The notes beneath the pieces are model-generated. The model had not been told where the DNA came from and searched no databases. It saw only the letters and a list, made by a program, of their open reading frames with translations. Made by a program: the position numbers and the translations under genes. Below, in pieces: positions 32,075 to 41,449 of a stretch of DNA of 64,000 bases; the stretch's first letter is position 1, and every line of letters begins with the position of its first letter. The stretch comes from Sipunculus nudus (lineage: Eukaryota; Annelida; Sipuncula; Golfingiida; Sipunculidae), in NCBI GenBank assembly GCA_026874595.1, contig CM049318.1, forward strand, positions 31,902,956-31,966,955, given 5' to 3'.

Positions 32075-33637
32075 TGCGGTCGGAGTTTATCATTAACTTG
32101 TCCTCGAATTGGGCGAACATCAAACACTGGATGGTTTCGGGGGTGATGGTTTTAAAATGCACGTCGACTTTGACATTTCCGGACTGTTTGACGTGCTGTA
32201 CGTTTTCTTTTTCGGCTTCAGTTGAATCACCCACCATGTTGAAGGGGAACACGGTCTTTCCTCCAATGTATTCATCATAGCCTACCTAGGAACTGAAATT
32301 GGAATCCCACAAGCCCAAAGTTCTCAAGTATTCCGAGAACAGATGTGTGTAGACTTGGTTTTCCGAGAAATCAGGTTCGAACAGTTGTTCTGGGTAACGC
32401 TGGAAGTTGCGCTGAGCGTATATGCGGTTCACGTTGTAATGTCGAAAGTTATACGGGTTCAGGGTCCAATTGGATGAGTAGGCTCTGTTCGGGATAAAGC
32501 AAGTGAATAGTTTCTTTGGTAACAGTGTTTGGGAGAACACACTGGAGATGGACTTGAAAGACAGCCCTTGTGCAATTTCTTCCGTTAACACTCTGAAGCG
32601 GGTTAAGGGTAAAATCCTGTTTGCACCCGACACCAAAGCATCGTTTTCAATTTGTGTGAAGAAGACGCTGTTCAGCTCGGCGTAGTAAACATGCATCCAC
32701 GCCCTGTGTATTTTCAATTTCACACCTCCCTTGAGTGCAGGTACAGTTTCCGGTCCACGGTACACATAGCGTAAAAGGACGGGCGCGATCGAATCATGGT
32801 GACTTTCATGTTGTAGCCGAACGGGATGAATTTGTCCATTTGAAAGACACCTACACGAGGGGTGTCCACCATCACATATTTACGTAAACCTTGCGGGTTT
32901 TTGGTGTTGTCAGGTGTTTTGTCTGTCTTGTGACCACCTGTTGGGGTCCCGGGGTTTTTGTAAAACTTTCTCAGTCTCAGCTGGTGCTGAGCACAGTAGG
33001 TATTGGGGTCCTGACCCGGTGTGATAGGTCCCACTTTATCCAGGGCGTTGGGGCTTGCGACTTTACCGTTTTCCTTGATAGCTCTGTCTTGCACGTAGTT
33101 ATACAAGGGCCCGTCATTGTTTTCGATTGCGTTACGGTCACGGACCAGCTGTTTCTGTAGAAGTGCTGAAAAAGGGTAAGTCCTGTCTGTGGTAGTGACC
33201 AGTTCGTTGTTAATTTCCACTTCCACGTCTTCAAACATGGAATGGAGGGTGTTGTTCACAAGACCAAACGTGTGGGCTTTCTTTTTAGCAGCCAGCTGGG
33301 CTGGGGTGTCGGTACCTTCAACATCATCTTCAACTTCCCAGTCCAGGGGTGATTCATCCCTCACGTGGACAGGTTCCGCTTCCACAAACAAAAGCGTTTT
33401 ACTGGGTACCATGTGAGAACCGTCGTTCTGGTTGGGAACAAGGAACTGGAGTTTGGTGGAGTAATCTGTTCCGTACGAGAGAATTTCTAACATTTTTTCG
33501 TTCACCACCTCCGCCTGCACTCTTTCTTCCTGCAGGCGCAGTCCAGGGTTCAAAACCCTTTCGACGGCTGTGTCTGCCGTGGGAGCGTCCGGGATTGATT
33601 CCCCTGGGGGACCCGGTTTTGTCATAGGGATAGGCAT
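32052..33637 (-). pseudogene. MCP: Hexon-like double jelly-roll major capsid protein, copy A, broken
   Basis: ATG at 33637 (MPIPMTKPGPPG). The first frame carries NNTLHSMFEDVEVEIN and FGYNMKVTMIRSRPSFY. It shifts near 32725-32765 into a frame with IHRAWMHVYYAEL and RAYSSNWTLNPYNF, which has an in-frame TAG at 32286-32288. It continues as FPFNMVGDSTEAE to the C-terminal INSDRNVSVSW. This architecture and C-terminus match the major capsid protein of Polintons and adintoviruses, about 530 residues. The protein would form trimeric hexon-type capsomers. Two lesions are visible in this copy. Confidence 0.75.
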
Positions 33638-33715
33638 TGTCTCAAGTATAAATAACATACAGTTTATCATTGATTCTTGATTACATTCTTTTGAGCTCTT
33701 TTGGTCTGCTTTTTT

Positions 33716-33895
33716 TCATATGGTTTTCTTTAGGGCACCCTGCTTCTCTTTTTTCTGTAACCCCTTAAAGGGACCGTAATTTTACCGGCAGCTATTTTCC
33801 CAAACACAAACCCTCCTAAACTACCGAGTATTGACCCAAGGAACCCTCCCCCCCCCTTTGCCTCGCGTGATAACCTGTTACGAAGCGAGCCCCTA
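33716..33895 (-). pseudogene. Glycine-rich hydrophobic minor virion peptide, copy A, broken
   Basis: A frame running through a G9 run reads GGGGFLGSILGSLGGFVFGK and would end at 33716-33718. A 4-bp deletion relative to copy B (near 33779) disrupts this copy. Short amphipathic Gly/Leu-rich peptides of this kind resemble membrane-active minor capsid proteins of adenovirus-like particles (inference). No in-frame ATG is visible at the start. Confidence 0.4.
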
Positions 33896-33910
33896 CTCCA
33901 CCACCATTAG

Positions 33911-34067
33911 TTATTTTCGTCTTCCTTTGATTGCCCCTGCCCCCGTTAACAGACCTCCTATGCCTGCCAAGATAGGTAGCAGTGGTAGAATCCATCCTCT
34001 CCTTCTTCTTCTTCTTTTTTTTTCTCCCTCCCCATGATTTCACAGAACTCCTTCTCTTTCTGCACAT
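33911..34067 (-). pseudogene. Small basic plus hydrophobic virion peptide, copy A, frame-shifted
   Basis: The ATG at 34067 opens a basic segment (MCRKRRSSVKSWGGRKKKK). The frame changes at an A9 run (forward T9 at 34015-34023) and continues as LPLLPILAGIGGLLTGAGAI to a TAA at 33911-33913. A basic N-terminus with a Leu/Ile/Gly-rich C-terminus is the layout of pX- or pVI-like small virion proteins in Polinton relatives. Copy B has the same break. Confidence 0.5.
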
Positions 34068-34306
34068 GTCTGTATCATGTCTTGTTTTTATGACCATTGC
34101 AGTTTTGGGCTGGTTTTGTCTACCGATTACATGATGTTGCCTAACAGCGTCAGAGGGTTGACAGGTCCGAAAGCAAAAGGGAGAAACCATCCCCTCCTTC
34201 TCGTCCTCTTTCTTCTGCGAGTGGTGCTCAACAGTGTTTGTACCAGACCAGAACCTTACCCCATGCCTATCTTTGGGATATAAATTCCTCCCCTGAGGCC
34301 TTTCAT

Positions 34307-34513
34307 TTAGGGACTTTAACTTTATCCCATGCTCTTTTTGCACCTTTTTGTGCCCTTTGGATTTTACGGGTGAGCTTTTTTTTTGTTTTTCCCAATGGTA
34401 TCTGCTGTAACAGCAAACAGCGTACTCAAAAGGGCAGAGGTCAAAAAACCTTTTCCTCTTCTCCTCATCCTTCTATTTTTAACACGTTTTTTTCTTTTAC
34501 GTACTGACCACAT
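34307..34513 (-). pseudogene. Small basic protein, copy A, frame-shifted by one T
   Basis: Copy of the intact 69-codon gene at 43852-44061. Here a T9 run near 34376-34384 (T8 in copy B) shifts the frame in the middle. The product is basic (MWSVRKRKKRVKNRRMRR) and probably binds DNA in the particle. Confidence 0.6.
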
Positions 34514-34618
34514 GACAAAACAAGTAATATAGATTCAAATAATTTATTCCATAAGATATGAAAAGTACATATTCAGTGCAATAAGATTTCGTTGCCTTTC
34601 AAAATAACTATACAGGGT

Positions 34619-34797
34619 TTATTTGAAAAGTCCTCCCAACAACCCTCCTAATACATTGTCAATCATACCACCCACTTTCCCTAGAAACATGCCCCCCCCC
34701 TTCTACCGCGTGTCCACCTCCTACCCCTGACCATATTTCCACCTCTGCGGCGACGGCGGCGGCGGAGAGCACATGTGGTACGCCTTCTTCCTGCCAT
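34619..34797 (-). pseudogene. Arg-rich core peptide with hydrophobic tail, copy A, frame-shifted
   Basis: The ATG at 34797 opens a protamine-like segment (ALRRRRRRRGGNMVRGRRW). The frame changes at a G9 run (forward C9 at about 34692-34700) into MFLGKVGGMIDNVLGGLLGG, ending at 34619. Arg-rich plus hydrophobic layout again suggests a pX/core-type virion protein. Copy B also needs a frame change and in addition has lost the stop. Confidence 0.5.
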
Positions 34798-34851
34798 GTT
34801 GTTTAATTGGATGATGGCATTGTAAAAAAAGACACTTTTTGTATAAGTAGG

Positions 34852-35265
34852 TTAATCAAATATAGTCTTTTGTTTTCTCGGTTTTCTTTTCTTTAATTTT
34901 TTACGTATAGGTATATGGTCCATGGTAGGCTGTACCAACCCGGTTTGGCTAGGGTTTTTGGTGACGGGTTGTCTTTTATCCATAACTTTCTCCGTGGTTC
35001 TCCTCCCACCTGAAGACTTGTTAAATGTGCGGGACGTACGCGCGTGAGCGTCTATCACTTAACGCGTCACGGTAGCGTTTGTTAATTTGCCACCGGCTGC
35101 TTCCGCTTGAGCCACATTGCTCTCCTGTTGGTATTTCACGTTGTCTTTTGCGACAGCGAGGTTCATGTTTTGTACCATCGCCACGGTACCGGGGTACCTT
35201 GTGGGGAAACTGCTTTTCCCCACCCCCTTTGAATAATAGTGACTCCTCGGGAAACCGAAAGGCAT
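34852..35265 (-). CDS. Small protein(s) with basic C-terminus, copy A, split by in-frame TAA
   Basis: ATG at 35265 (MPFGFPRSHYYSKGVGK). The frame stops at TAA (35059-35061) and then stays open for 68 more codons without shifting, ending in a Lys/Arg-rich tail (IRKKLKKRKPRKQKTIFD). The first half is neutral with an NMNLAVAKDNVKYQQESN helix. It is either two products or one ~137-residue protein interrupted by a stop; both copies have it. The position, within the cluster of small virion proteins, suggests a core or minor capsid role. Confidence 0.5.
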
Positions 35266-35352
35266 TATGTAAGTATATTTATCCCCTCATGTCAGATCCT
35301 ACAGATGGTTTATGGTCAATTTTTGTCCTGCTGTCCTCCTCCACTTATGGTA

Positions 35353-35871
35353 TCAATGAGCCTGCTTGTCTTCCTCCGTGTCTTCTTCCGTGTCATCCGC
35401 TGAGGAATACAATTCCTGCATACGGGCTTCCAGTTCTTCTCCGTCACACAGCACGGCCCGGAAAAAGGCGTCCTGTTCGTTCAGCAACTCGTCACGCAAT
35501 TTCTTCAGATCTTCCACTCCCTTGTACACCTGTTTGCTGATTTTTCGCATTTTACTCTGCAGTTCCATCACGCGACACTTGGCAAATTCTGTCGCAAACA
35601 ACTGGTTCAGTTCTGGGCGCAATGTCAGTACGGACATCATGTCGGATACAGTTTCCATGTTTTTAATTTCGTCAGCTAATTTTTCCACCATGCCGGAGGA
35701 TTTGTGCAACAGCTGTGGCAATTTGTCGGCGTACGGGGCCCTGGTAGTCATCAGGAGACATTCTTCTTTTGTACCTTTCCTGATACGTTTGCCTCGCCCC
35801 CTATTCCCTCCGGGAAGAGCTGGGCCAGAGCGCTTGCTAGGTCGTTGCTGACATTTCGTGATATATTCCAT
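35353..35871 (-). CDS. Coiled-coil protein, copy A, 172 aa
   Basis: ATG at 35871 (the frame extends 14 codons further upstream to another ATG at 35913). A basic N-terminus (QQRPSKRSGPALPGGNRGRG) is followed by long helices (MVEKLADEIKNMETVSDMM; MELQSKMRKISKQVYKGVED) and an acidic tail of Thr/Glu/Asp repeats. No enzymatic motif is present. It is probably a structural or scaffolding protein, given its place between capsid genes. It is intact in both copies. Confidence 0.6.
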   Translation of the reverse strand: MEYITKCQQRPSKRSGPALPGGNRGRGKRIRKGTKEECLLMTTRAPYADKLPQLLHKSSGMVEKLADEIKNMETVSDMMSVLTLRPELNQLFATEFAKCRVMELQSKMRKISKQVYKGVEDLKKLRDELLNEQDAFFRAVLCDGEELEARMQELYSSADDTEEDTEEDKQAH

Positions 35872-35941
35872 TATATATATTTTTGTCAATACTTTGGTGA
35901 ATACTGCTTTCATGTGGCTGTGTTCTGGTCATGTTTTGTCC

Positions 35942-36360
35942 TCAAAAAGACGTGAGTCTCATTACCAGCATGGTGGCTGGGGAACCTGCTGTTGTGGGGA
36001 TTAGGAAACCGTCCTTGTCCACGAGTTCGAAGTGGAGTTGTGTTAAACGTGTGGGTGCTAATTTTTTGGCCACAGGTTGTACGATTTCAATGTTGTACAT
36101 TGGCTCATCGGTTTCACGGGGCAGGCACACGTAATTCAACACATCCCGCATGGTTACGGACGGTTGTGGGTTATCTCCCATCTCTGGAACTCGTACTTAC
36201 ACCACGTTTTGTGTACCTTCCAGCCACGTGATACGTCCTGCTACGAATTGTAAAAGTTCCAGTTCCCAATGGTTTGGAGCTTCTACAGGCATAGGAAATT
36301 TAAAACGGAAACTATTAAGGGCGTCGTCAGCCTCTACCGAACTGTACACAGTAACGACTG
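35942..36360 (-). pseudogene. Minor capsid (penton-type?) protein, copy A, truncated by duplication junction and with nonsense codon
   Basis: Copy of 45494-45919. The first codons are missing because the duplication breakpoint lies inside the gene. A TAC-to-TAA change at 36195-36197 adds a stop. The remaining open part reads APTRLTQLHFELVDKDGFL. Confidence 0.7.
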
Positions 36361-36372
36361 AGACAAAATCAA

Positions 36373-36558
36373 ATGTTGTGCTTTTTGTGTGAAACAGAAC
36401 CTGCTAGTTTAATGTTTTATCCCTGTTATCACGTAGGTATATGTCTGACGTGCGCTGACAAGCGAAGTCACCGTGAAGGGAATTTGTGTTGTGCTATCTG
36501 TGGCAGTATATGTGAAGCTTATGTGAACCTGGCGGAAAGGCTTAGCTATAAAGCCTGA
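36373..36558 (+). pseudogene. RING-finger fragment, copy B
   Basis: Only the C-terminal 61 codons remain, because the duplication starts inside the gene. The first ATG (36373) is an internal Met of copy A. All zinc ligands are kept (CFLCETEPA, PCYHVGICLTC, CCAICGS), so a minimal RING could be made if it is transcribed. No promoter is seen directly upstream, where a 3'-truncated reverse gene lies. Confidence 0.65.
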
Positions 36559-36599
36559 GACGAGTAACATAACGTTGTCATTTAGTACCCGTATTTGCG

Positions 36600-37130
36600 A
36601 TGGAATTAACGGAAATTTGTTCGCTGTGCGCTTGTCCAATGTACATGGACTGTAATCATTTTTATGTGAAAAAAGGAGGGCTGGGAGATTTAGTTGAGGA
36701 AGATTTGGCTCCAGTGCAACACATGAAACAAGTGAAACTGAAAGGTTATGATTTCTGTTATCAGTATATCGCCGTGGGTCAAGGAGAGCATTGTTGTACT
36801 TGCGCTAAATCATTTGAAGTGACAGGTCACGGTGAGGAGCTGTTGCGTGAATTTAAAGGGATGTTCCGTGATATGTGTATATATTTTCATAACAATCGTC
36901 AATCCTGGTTGAAAATGAAACCCAAACAGACAACAAACAGTGAGAGGTTCACAGATTTTCTGAAGTGGGTGTGTGAAGATTTCTTTGCGAGATGGAGGTA
37001 CGTGGAACTAGTGGTGCAACGGGTACGACCGGAAATATTGGGGAAGTTAACCGTAAAAGCGGTGAGAGGGTACCCCAGGCAGGTGATGGAAAGCGTCCGA
37101 AAGGATTGGGACACCGCAGTTTATCTATAA
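36600..37130 (+). CDS. Cys-rich unrecognised protein, copy B, 176 aa
   Basis: Nearly identical to 26480-27010 (differences include Leu to Ile in the RDMC.YFHN segment and Phe to Tyr near the end). The frame is open. The paired cysteines CSLCACPMYMDC and HCCTC are retained. Confidence 0.6.
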   Translation: MELTEICSLCACPMYMDCNHFYVKKGGLGDLVEEDLAPVQHMKQVKLKGYDFCYQYIAVGQGEHCCTCAKSFEVTGHGEELLREFKGMFRDMCIYFHNNRQSWLKMKPKQTTNSERFTDFLKWVCEDFFARWRYVELVVQRVRPEILGKLTVKAVRGYPRQVMESVRKDWDTAVYL

Positions 37131-37286
37131 AAGAGAGGCTCTCCAATGTAAAGAGTTCAGTTTGTAAATGTTTCTGCACGTGTGCGAGCCCTTGCGGTGC
37201 TAAAGCGCAGTTAAATGTGGAAACCCCTTTATCTGAAAACTTGGGAGCAGATGTACTTACGGCTGTGACTGTACTATAAATCAAGA

Positions 37287-37817
37287 ATGGCATACAAAGA
37301 TGTGTCCCCGGTTGAAAGGTGGAAGAAACATTTGGCCAGCAGGACGATTTCAGCCGAGAGAGAATGGCGGTTCATGCGTGAAACATACGGAAAGTTTGAT
37401 ATGAACTTGAAAAGTAGTCACAAATTTTCGATGAAAGAAGGTATCTCTGTGGACCGTGATACAGCCAGCGCAGTGTTTCGGTTGGACGGTATGTGGTACA
37501 AAGGTTTAGAACCGCATATGAAAATGTTTGAAAACAATGAGGACAAGCCAGACCCTGTAGCTTTCCAGCATGTGTTGGAACAGTTCGCCCTCAGCTTCAG
37601 AGCCAGTTTGTTCACCGTGAAATACAACCAGAAACCTCCCCCGTCAGAAAATTGTTTCGATGTGAATCCACTTACACGTAGTGAAAGGGCGAGCATTTTG
37701 GTCCGCGCCGCATTGGAATGTTTGGAGTGTTTCAACAAGATTTCACCGTGTGGAACAGTAGTTGTGCTATTCGCAAATGGAATGTACATATCTCCGAAGA
37801 CTGGGATGTGCTGCTGA
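37287..37817 (+). CDS. Unrecognised protein, copy B, 176 aa
   Basis: Copy of 27167-27697 with one visible amino-acid change (Phe to Cys in NKISPCGTVVV). The frame is open and overlaps the next gene as in copy A. Confidence 0.55.
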   Translation: MAYKDVSPVERWKKHLASRTISAEREWRFMRETYGKFDMNLKSSHKFSMKEGISVDRDTASAVFRLDGMWYKGLEPHMKMFENNEDKPDPVAFQHVLEQFALSFRASLFTVKYNQKPPPSENCFDVNPLTRSERASILVRAALECLECFNKISPCGTVVVLFANGMYISPKTGMCC

Positions 37818-38362
37818 GGTGTTTGATTCGCAGTTTGTGTGAGCTGGTTTGTCAAGTGTTGTACATGACGGACGATGAATCTCGCAATACAGCCGTGTGC
37901 TCGCACAACTCGTTCCTGGATCTGATTTCATTGGTGCCCCACCTGCACGTGCACGTTCTCAACCTGTACAACGTACACGACTTTCATAGAGTGGGGCGTA
38001 TATTTGCTGAAAACCCGCCTTCTTTCACAGCACACGCTTCGCTTTTTGTACAGTTCTACATGAATCATTTCCAGTACCGTTTTAGTCGTGAGCTTGATAG
38101 AATGGCGCTTGATAGGTATAATTTAGATGAAAGATGCTTGCAGGTGGACACGGTTAGGAAAATGCTTGGTGAATGTGAAGAATACGTAAAGGATACGCTG
38201 AGCATCCAGCATGAGCAGAAACAGAAACTGACCAACCGTTTGCAAAATATGAAGGTTGTCTTGTGTCCCGAGATCATTGGGGTGTTGGGTGAAAATAAAA
38301 AAGAGCGCCATGTGTTGATGGGAACGCTAAATGTAAAACAGGGTGGGGGTAATGATGTTTAA
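37718..38362 (+). CDS. Unrecognised protein, copy B, up to 214 aa
   Basis: Copy of 27598-28242 with few substitutions (Ala to Val in the LQVDTVRKM segment, Pro to Ser near the start). The frame is open, and a later in-frame ATG exists as in copy A. Confidence 0.5.
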   Translation: MFGVFQQDFTVWNSSCAIRKWNVHISEDWDVLLRCLIRSLCELVCQVLYMTDDESRNTAVCSHNSFLDLISLVPHLHVHVLNLYNVHDFHRVGRIFAENPPSFTAHASLFVQFYMNHFQYRFSRELDRMALDRYNLDERCLQVDTVRKMLGECEEYVKDTLSIQHEQKQKLTNRLQNMKVVLCPEIIGVLGENKKERHVLMGTLNVKQGGGNDV

Positions 38363-38434
38363 TGCAATATATGATGAAAAGTAATCAGAAATGTATTATG
38401 CATAGATATATAAAACATAAAGCTTGTATTAGAG

Positions 38435-38449
38435 AATAAAAAGTTTATT
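38435..38449. terminator. Convergent poly(A) signals, copy B
   Basis: The same opposed AATAAA pair as at 28315-28329, conserved in the duplicate. Confidence 0.65.
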
Positions 38450-39158
38450 GTACATAAAATATACAACCGTTGATATATCTCGTGGTGATAGGAGGGTATG
38501 TAATCCAAATGAAATTGAGAATGTCTGTGAATGTTTGGAGTGTGAGAGTTACAGAATACTCCCAATCAAACACTTCCCTCACGTTGCCCGAACCCAGCAC
38601 CTGTGAGAATGACAGTTTGGTTTCGTTGGTGTATTTGTCTGTCCTGATGTGTAACGCCACCGTAGGTTTTCCCATGCAATGGAAGTTCAGTAAACATTCC
38701 GGTATGTGTAAGTAGATTCCCAATAAAGTAGGCACTTCTGCAAAATTACCCACCTCCCATAAAAGTGCATCTATGTTCACCGGGCATCCCGTTCTTCTGT
38801 CTTTCAACAAACTGTTACCTCTGCTCCAGGGTGTCCATGTAAAGCCCACGCCTTGTTCTCCCTTTTCTAAGTCCACACCCACTGACAAGCTTTGAGGTTT
38901 TTTGTACGCTTCAATTTCTTCACGGTTACAGATTTCACACATATGGATATAAGCCATGAAACCCATACAATTGGTCGAATTTCTCTTTTCGTTCAGGTAA
39001 GCCGACCTTGAATCGTCACACTTGGGACAACCCCGTGTTATGAGCCATCTTTCTCTGTTAAGGTTTCTTTTTATTTGGTATACCTTCCACACTTTAACCT
39101 GTGCGTTGTCCATCTTGTGCGGTTGTTGCCCCAGGAATGATGCTGTGTGTTCACTCAT
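38445..39158 (-). CDS. Unrecognised CxxC protein, copy B, 237 aa
   Basis: Copy of 28362-29048; ATG at 39158. A 10-bp deletion after the shared coding part replaces the original stop and adds about nine residues. The zinc-ribbon cysteines are retained. Confidence 0.55.
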   Translation of the reverse strand: MSEHTASFLGQQPHKMDNAQVKVWKVYQIKRNLNRERWLITRGCPKCDDSRSAYLNEKRNSTNCMGFMAYIHMCEICNREEIEAYKKPQSLSVGVDLEKGEQGVGFTWTPWSRGNSLLKDRRTGCPVNIDALLWEVGNFAEVPTLLGIYLHIPECLLNFHCMGKPTVALHIRTDKYTNETKLSFSQVLGSGNVREVFDWEYSVTLTLQTFTDILNFIWITYPPITTRYINGCIFYVQ

Positions 39159-39576
39159 AAGCACATTTATAAACTGTCCTGAGGTGAGCTTTTACCTGTG
39201 TCGGTCTTTTTTTACATACACCTTTTCTGAATGTTGCTTTACGTATTTTATTTCCTTTCATGGTCCAGGCTGGGATCCTGTTGGATCCTGTCTTCTTCTT
39301 GGATTTTTTATCCTTTTCCTTTTTACCTTTTTCTTTACTTTTCAGTTGTTTTATCTTAGGCGTTCTTTTTTCCCATTTCCTTTCAAAGTGTTCAAATTGT
39401 TGACCGTGTCGGGCTTGATTTGCTAGTAGGAAAGCCCTTATGTTTTCTGCGGGTGGGATGTGAGATGCCACAGGGGAGGTGTGGCCTAACAGCTGAGCGG
39501 GTGGAGGTGCTGCTGGTGTAGAGAGAATTTGACCTGAAAGGGTGGTCAGAGGGACGAGTCCTATGGATTGTTGCAT
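39151..39576 (-). CDS. Lys-rich basic protein, copy B, 141 aa
   Basis: Copy of 29041-29466 with a small change (ANQARHGQQF against ANQTCYGQQF). The frame is open. Confidence 0.5.
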   Translation of the reverse strand: MQQSIGLVPLTTLSGQILSTPAAPPPAQLLGHTSPVASHIPPAENIRAFLLANQARHGQQFEHFERKWEKRTPKIKQLKSKEKGKKEKDKKSKKKTGSNRIPAWTMKGNKIRKATFRKGVCKKRPTQVKAHLRTVYKCAYE

Positions 39577-39578
39577 GT

Positions 39579-39856
39579 TTAAAACCTGCGCTTGATTCTC
39601 TTCGTTCTACGTGTCGTTTTCGTCCCTTTTCGTGCCCTGCGACCTGTGCGCATGGGTTTCCTTTCGTGGGTAACATAGGGTAACCCTTCCACAAGGTACA
39701 GGTTCCTTACCACGGGTCTAGGGGGGAACGTATCTGGAGGGACTTCCCTCACCTTTGGCGGTCATGCATGGTGGTGGCTTTGTACAGGCGAGGGGGGACG
39801 GGTACAGTGGCTGCCATATGCAGGTCCTGACCTCGTAGGAAAGCTATTTGAGCCAT
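39579..39856 (-). pseudogene. Short Arg-rich core-like peptide, copy B
   Basis: Same two-frame arrangement as 29469-29746, so the frame change (or splice) predates the duplication. One substitution changes Pro to Thr in the HMAATVPVPP segment. Confidence 0.45.
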
Positions 39857-39873
39857 CTTTCCCTTGGGGTGGG

Positions 39874-39880
39874 TATATAA
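39874..39880 (+). promoter_or_regulatory. TATA box, copy B
   Basis: TATATAA 39 bp upstream of the ATG at 39919, identical to copy A. Confidence 0.5.
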
Positions 39881-39918
39881 ACAGTTGTCAAGGTGTGGGA
39901 TGTCATTTTCAACTGAAA

Positions 39919-40716
39919 ATGTCCAAGAGGAAAGCACAATTCCATATCACGGAGGCTGAAGAAGAATGGCAGGAGTTTACGAACTGGCAGAATACACACC
40001 AAACTTCAAAAAGAGCTGAAGAACCCCGCTATATGACGCGCGATATCAACTACATGCGGGTACCAAACTCGGAGGCGAGTAATTTCGTCTCGAACCTCCC
40101 TGAACAAGTCAAATACGAACTCAGGGAGCGATGGGAGGCCATCCGGGACTTGTTGGATATCAACAAAAATGTCACTTTGGAAACGACGTTGAATTTAGGG
40201 TGTGTTTACAACGTGTACAGTCCCGGGTACAAGCTGAAACTGAAAGAAGACCGTCAAGAAATTGTGAACAAATACATGGATGGTGTTTTTTGTCCCATGC
40301 TGGAAGGTAAGCCGGAATGCTTCTGGGAGGAGCTATACACCTCCACTGTGTCTTCTAAAGCCTACTCTCCCTATGTCAACAATTGTTTCCCGAACAGCCC
40401 TGCAGGGGAGAAACCAACCCTTGAGAACCTAAGGGCTTATTTAGAGGAGAAAACCCGGCACTGCATGAGTGTGATTTAGCCCTACCGTGAGTGTATAAGA
40501 CACGTGTGCGAGCTGTGTCAGGGTCAGTTGCGCTTCTACATCTTCAAGACGCGGGACGTGGGTTTCGATCCGGAGCAAAGGATTAACACTTGGGAAAATT
40601 TGCTATTACGCGAAGCTGTTCTCAAAGGTGAGAAGTTGCGCCAGCTAACTGCTTACCTACCTCTGTTGGAAAATATCCCCGCCGACAGGAAAACCGTCGT
40701 TCAACATGTCGTTTGA
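39919..40716 (+). pseudogene. Unrecognised 265-aa protein, copy B, nonsense-interrupted
   Basis: Copy of 29809-30606 with a TCG-to-TAG change at 40477-40479, about 186 codons in. The frame stays open after it to 40716. Other changes: Met to Ile (LLDINKN), Phe to Cys (NNCFPNS), Arg to Cys (ELCQGQ). Confidence 0.7.
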
Positions 40717-41351
40717 TAAGAACGCGACACAGACTCTTATCAGAGAATATTCTGAAAACCCTCAGAACTTTTTCCATTTGGGAACCTTTGAAATCAGCAA
40801 TGTCAAGGGACAACCTTTCTTGAAAAGTCGTTACTGTCTGGCTATGACTCCGGACTTTGTGCATGTGTACAAAAACCCCACACAGTTCCAACCTCACATG
40901 GAAAAGATTGTGAGCTTCACGCATGAAGAAATGGAATGTGTTTTAGGTCAGGTGGTCGATTGGGAAAGCGGCACCCTACCCATTGAAATTGAAATCGGTG
41001 GAGGGGTTAAAATATCCCTGATGAAAACAAAAGGGAACACCGGTGACGCCCGTTACGATTTGGTGCGTTCCATTTCTGTCGGGGGTACGGAGTACGATAA
41101 GAAATGGTACCTGACAGAACAAGAACAGAGAGTGTTTTCATGCTTTTTCATGCCTGTGTACGGCTTTCTGTCGACAATTGAAAGCCAGTGTGAAAAACGT
41201 ACCGACCAAAAGGAAGGCTCCAATGAATATGGATGTATTGGCAGATTTCGATGAAGAAAGCAGCCAGGCAGTTGACGAGGAAGCTCTGATGATGACAGAC
41301 GGTATAAAACAGGCAGACTGGATGTCAACCAGGCGACCACGTCACACTTGA
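40706..41351 (+). pseudogene. Unrecognised 215-aa protein, copy B, frame-shifted
   Basis: Copy of 30596-31243. A 2-bp deletion near 41158 (GTGTACGGC against GTGTGGACGGC) puts the C-terminal third out of frame; the shifted frame stops at 41254. The original C-terminal reading persists in the other frame to about 41351. Confidence 0.7.
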
Positions 41352-41449
41352 TTCATTCAGACTCGATTCGCATGTGCATTCATTAACTAACAACAAATGT
41401 ATTTTTTTTGTATTTTTTATTTGTAAAAATAGAATAAACAATGTAACCT

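Larger units (their letters stand above)
26244..36360. repeat. Tandem duplication unit A (~10.1 kb)
   Basis: The unit starts inside the RING gene (at CAAAATCAAATGTTG) and ends inside the minor-capsid gene (at CAGTAACGACTGAG). Unit B begins at 36364. The junction CTGAG-A-CAAAATC shows a possible 3-bp GAG microhomology and one extra A. Offset between units is 10,120 bp at the left, falling to about 9,550 at the right because of deletions in B. Confidence 0.95.

Noticed and set aside
33816-34343. 175-codon basic reverse frame (and 202 codons at 43356-43964)
   Set aside because: It crosses several better-supported short frames (glycine-rich, pX-like, 69-aa basic) in the wrong register. It is long only because of frame changes at homopolymers.
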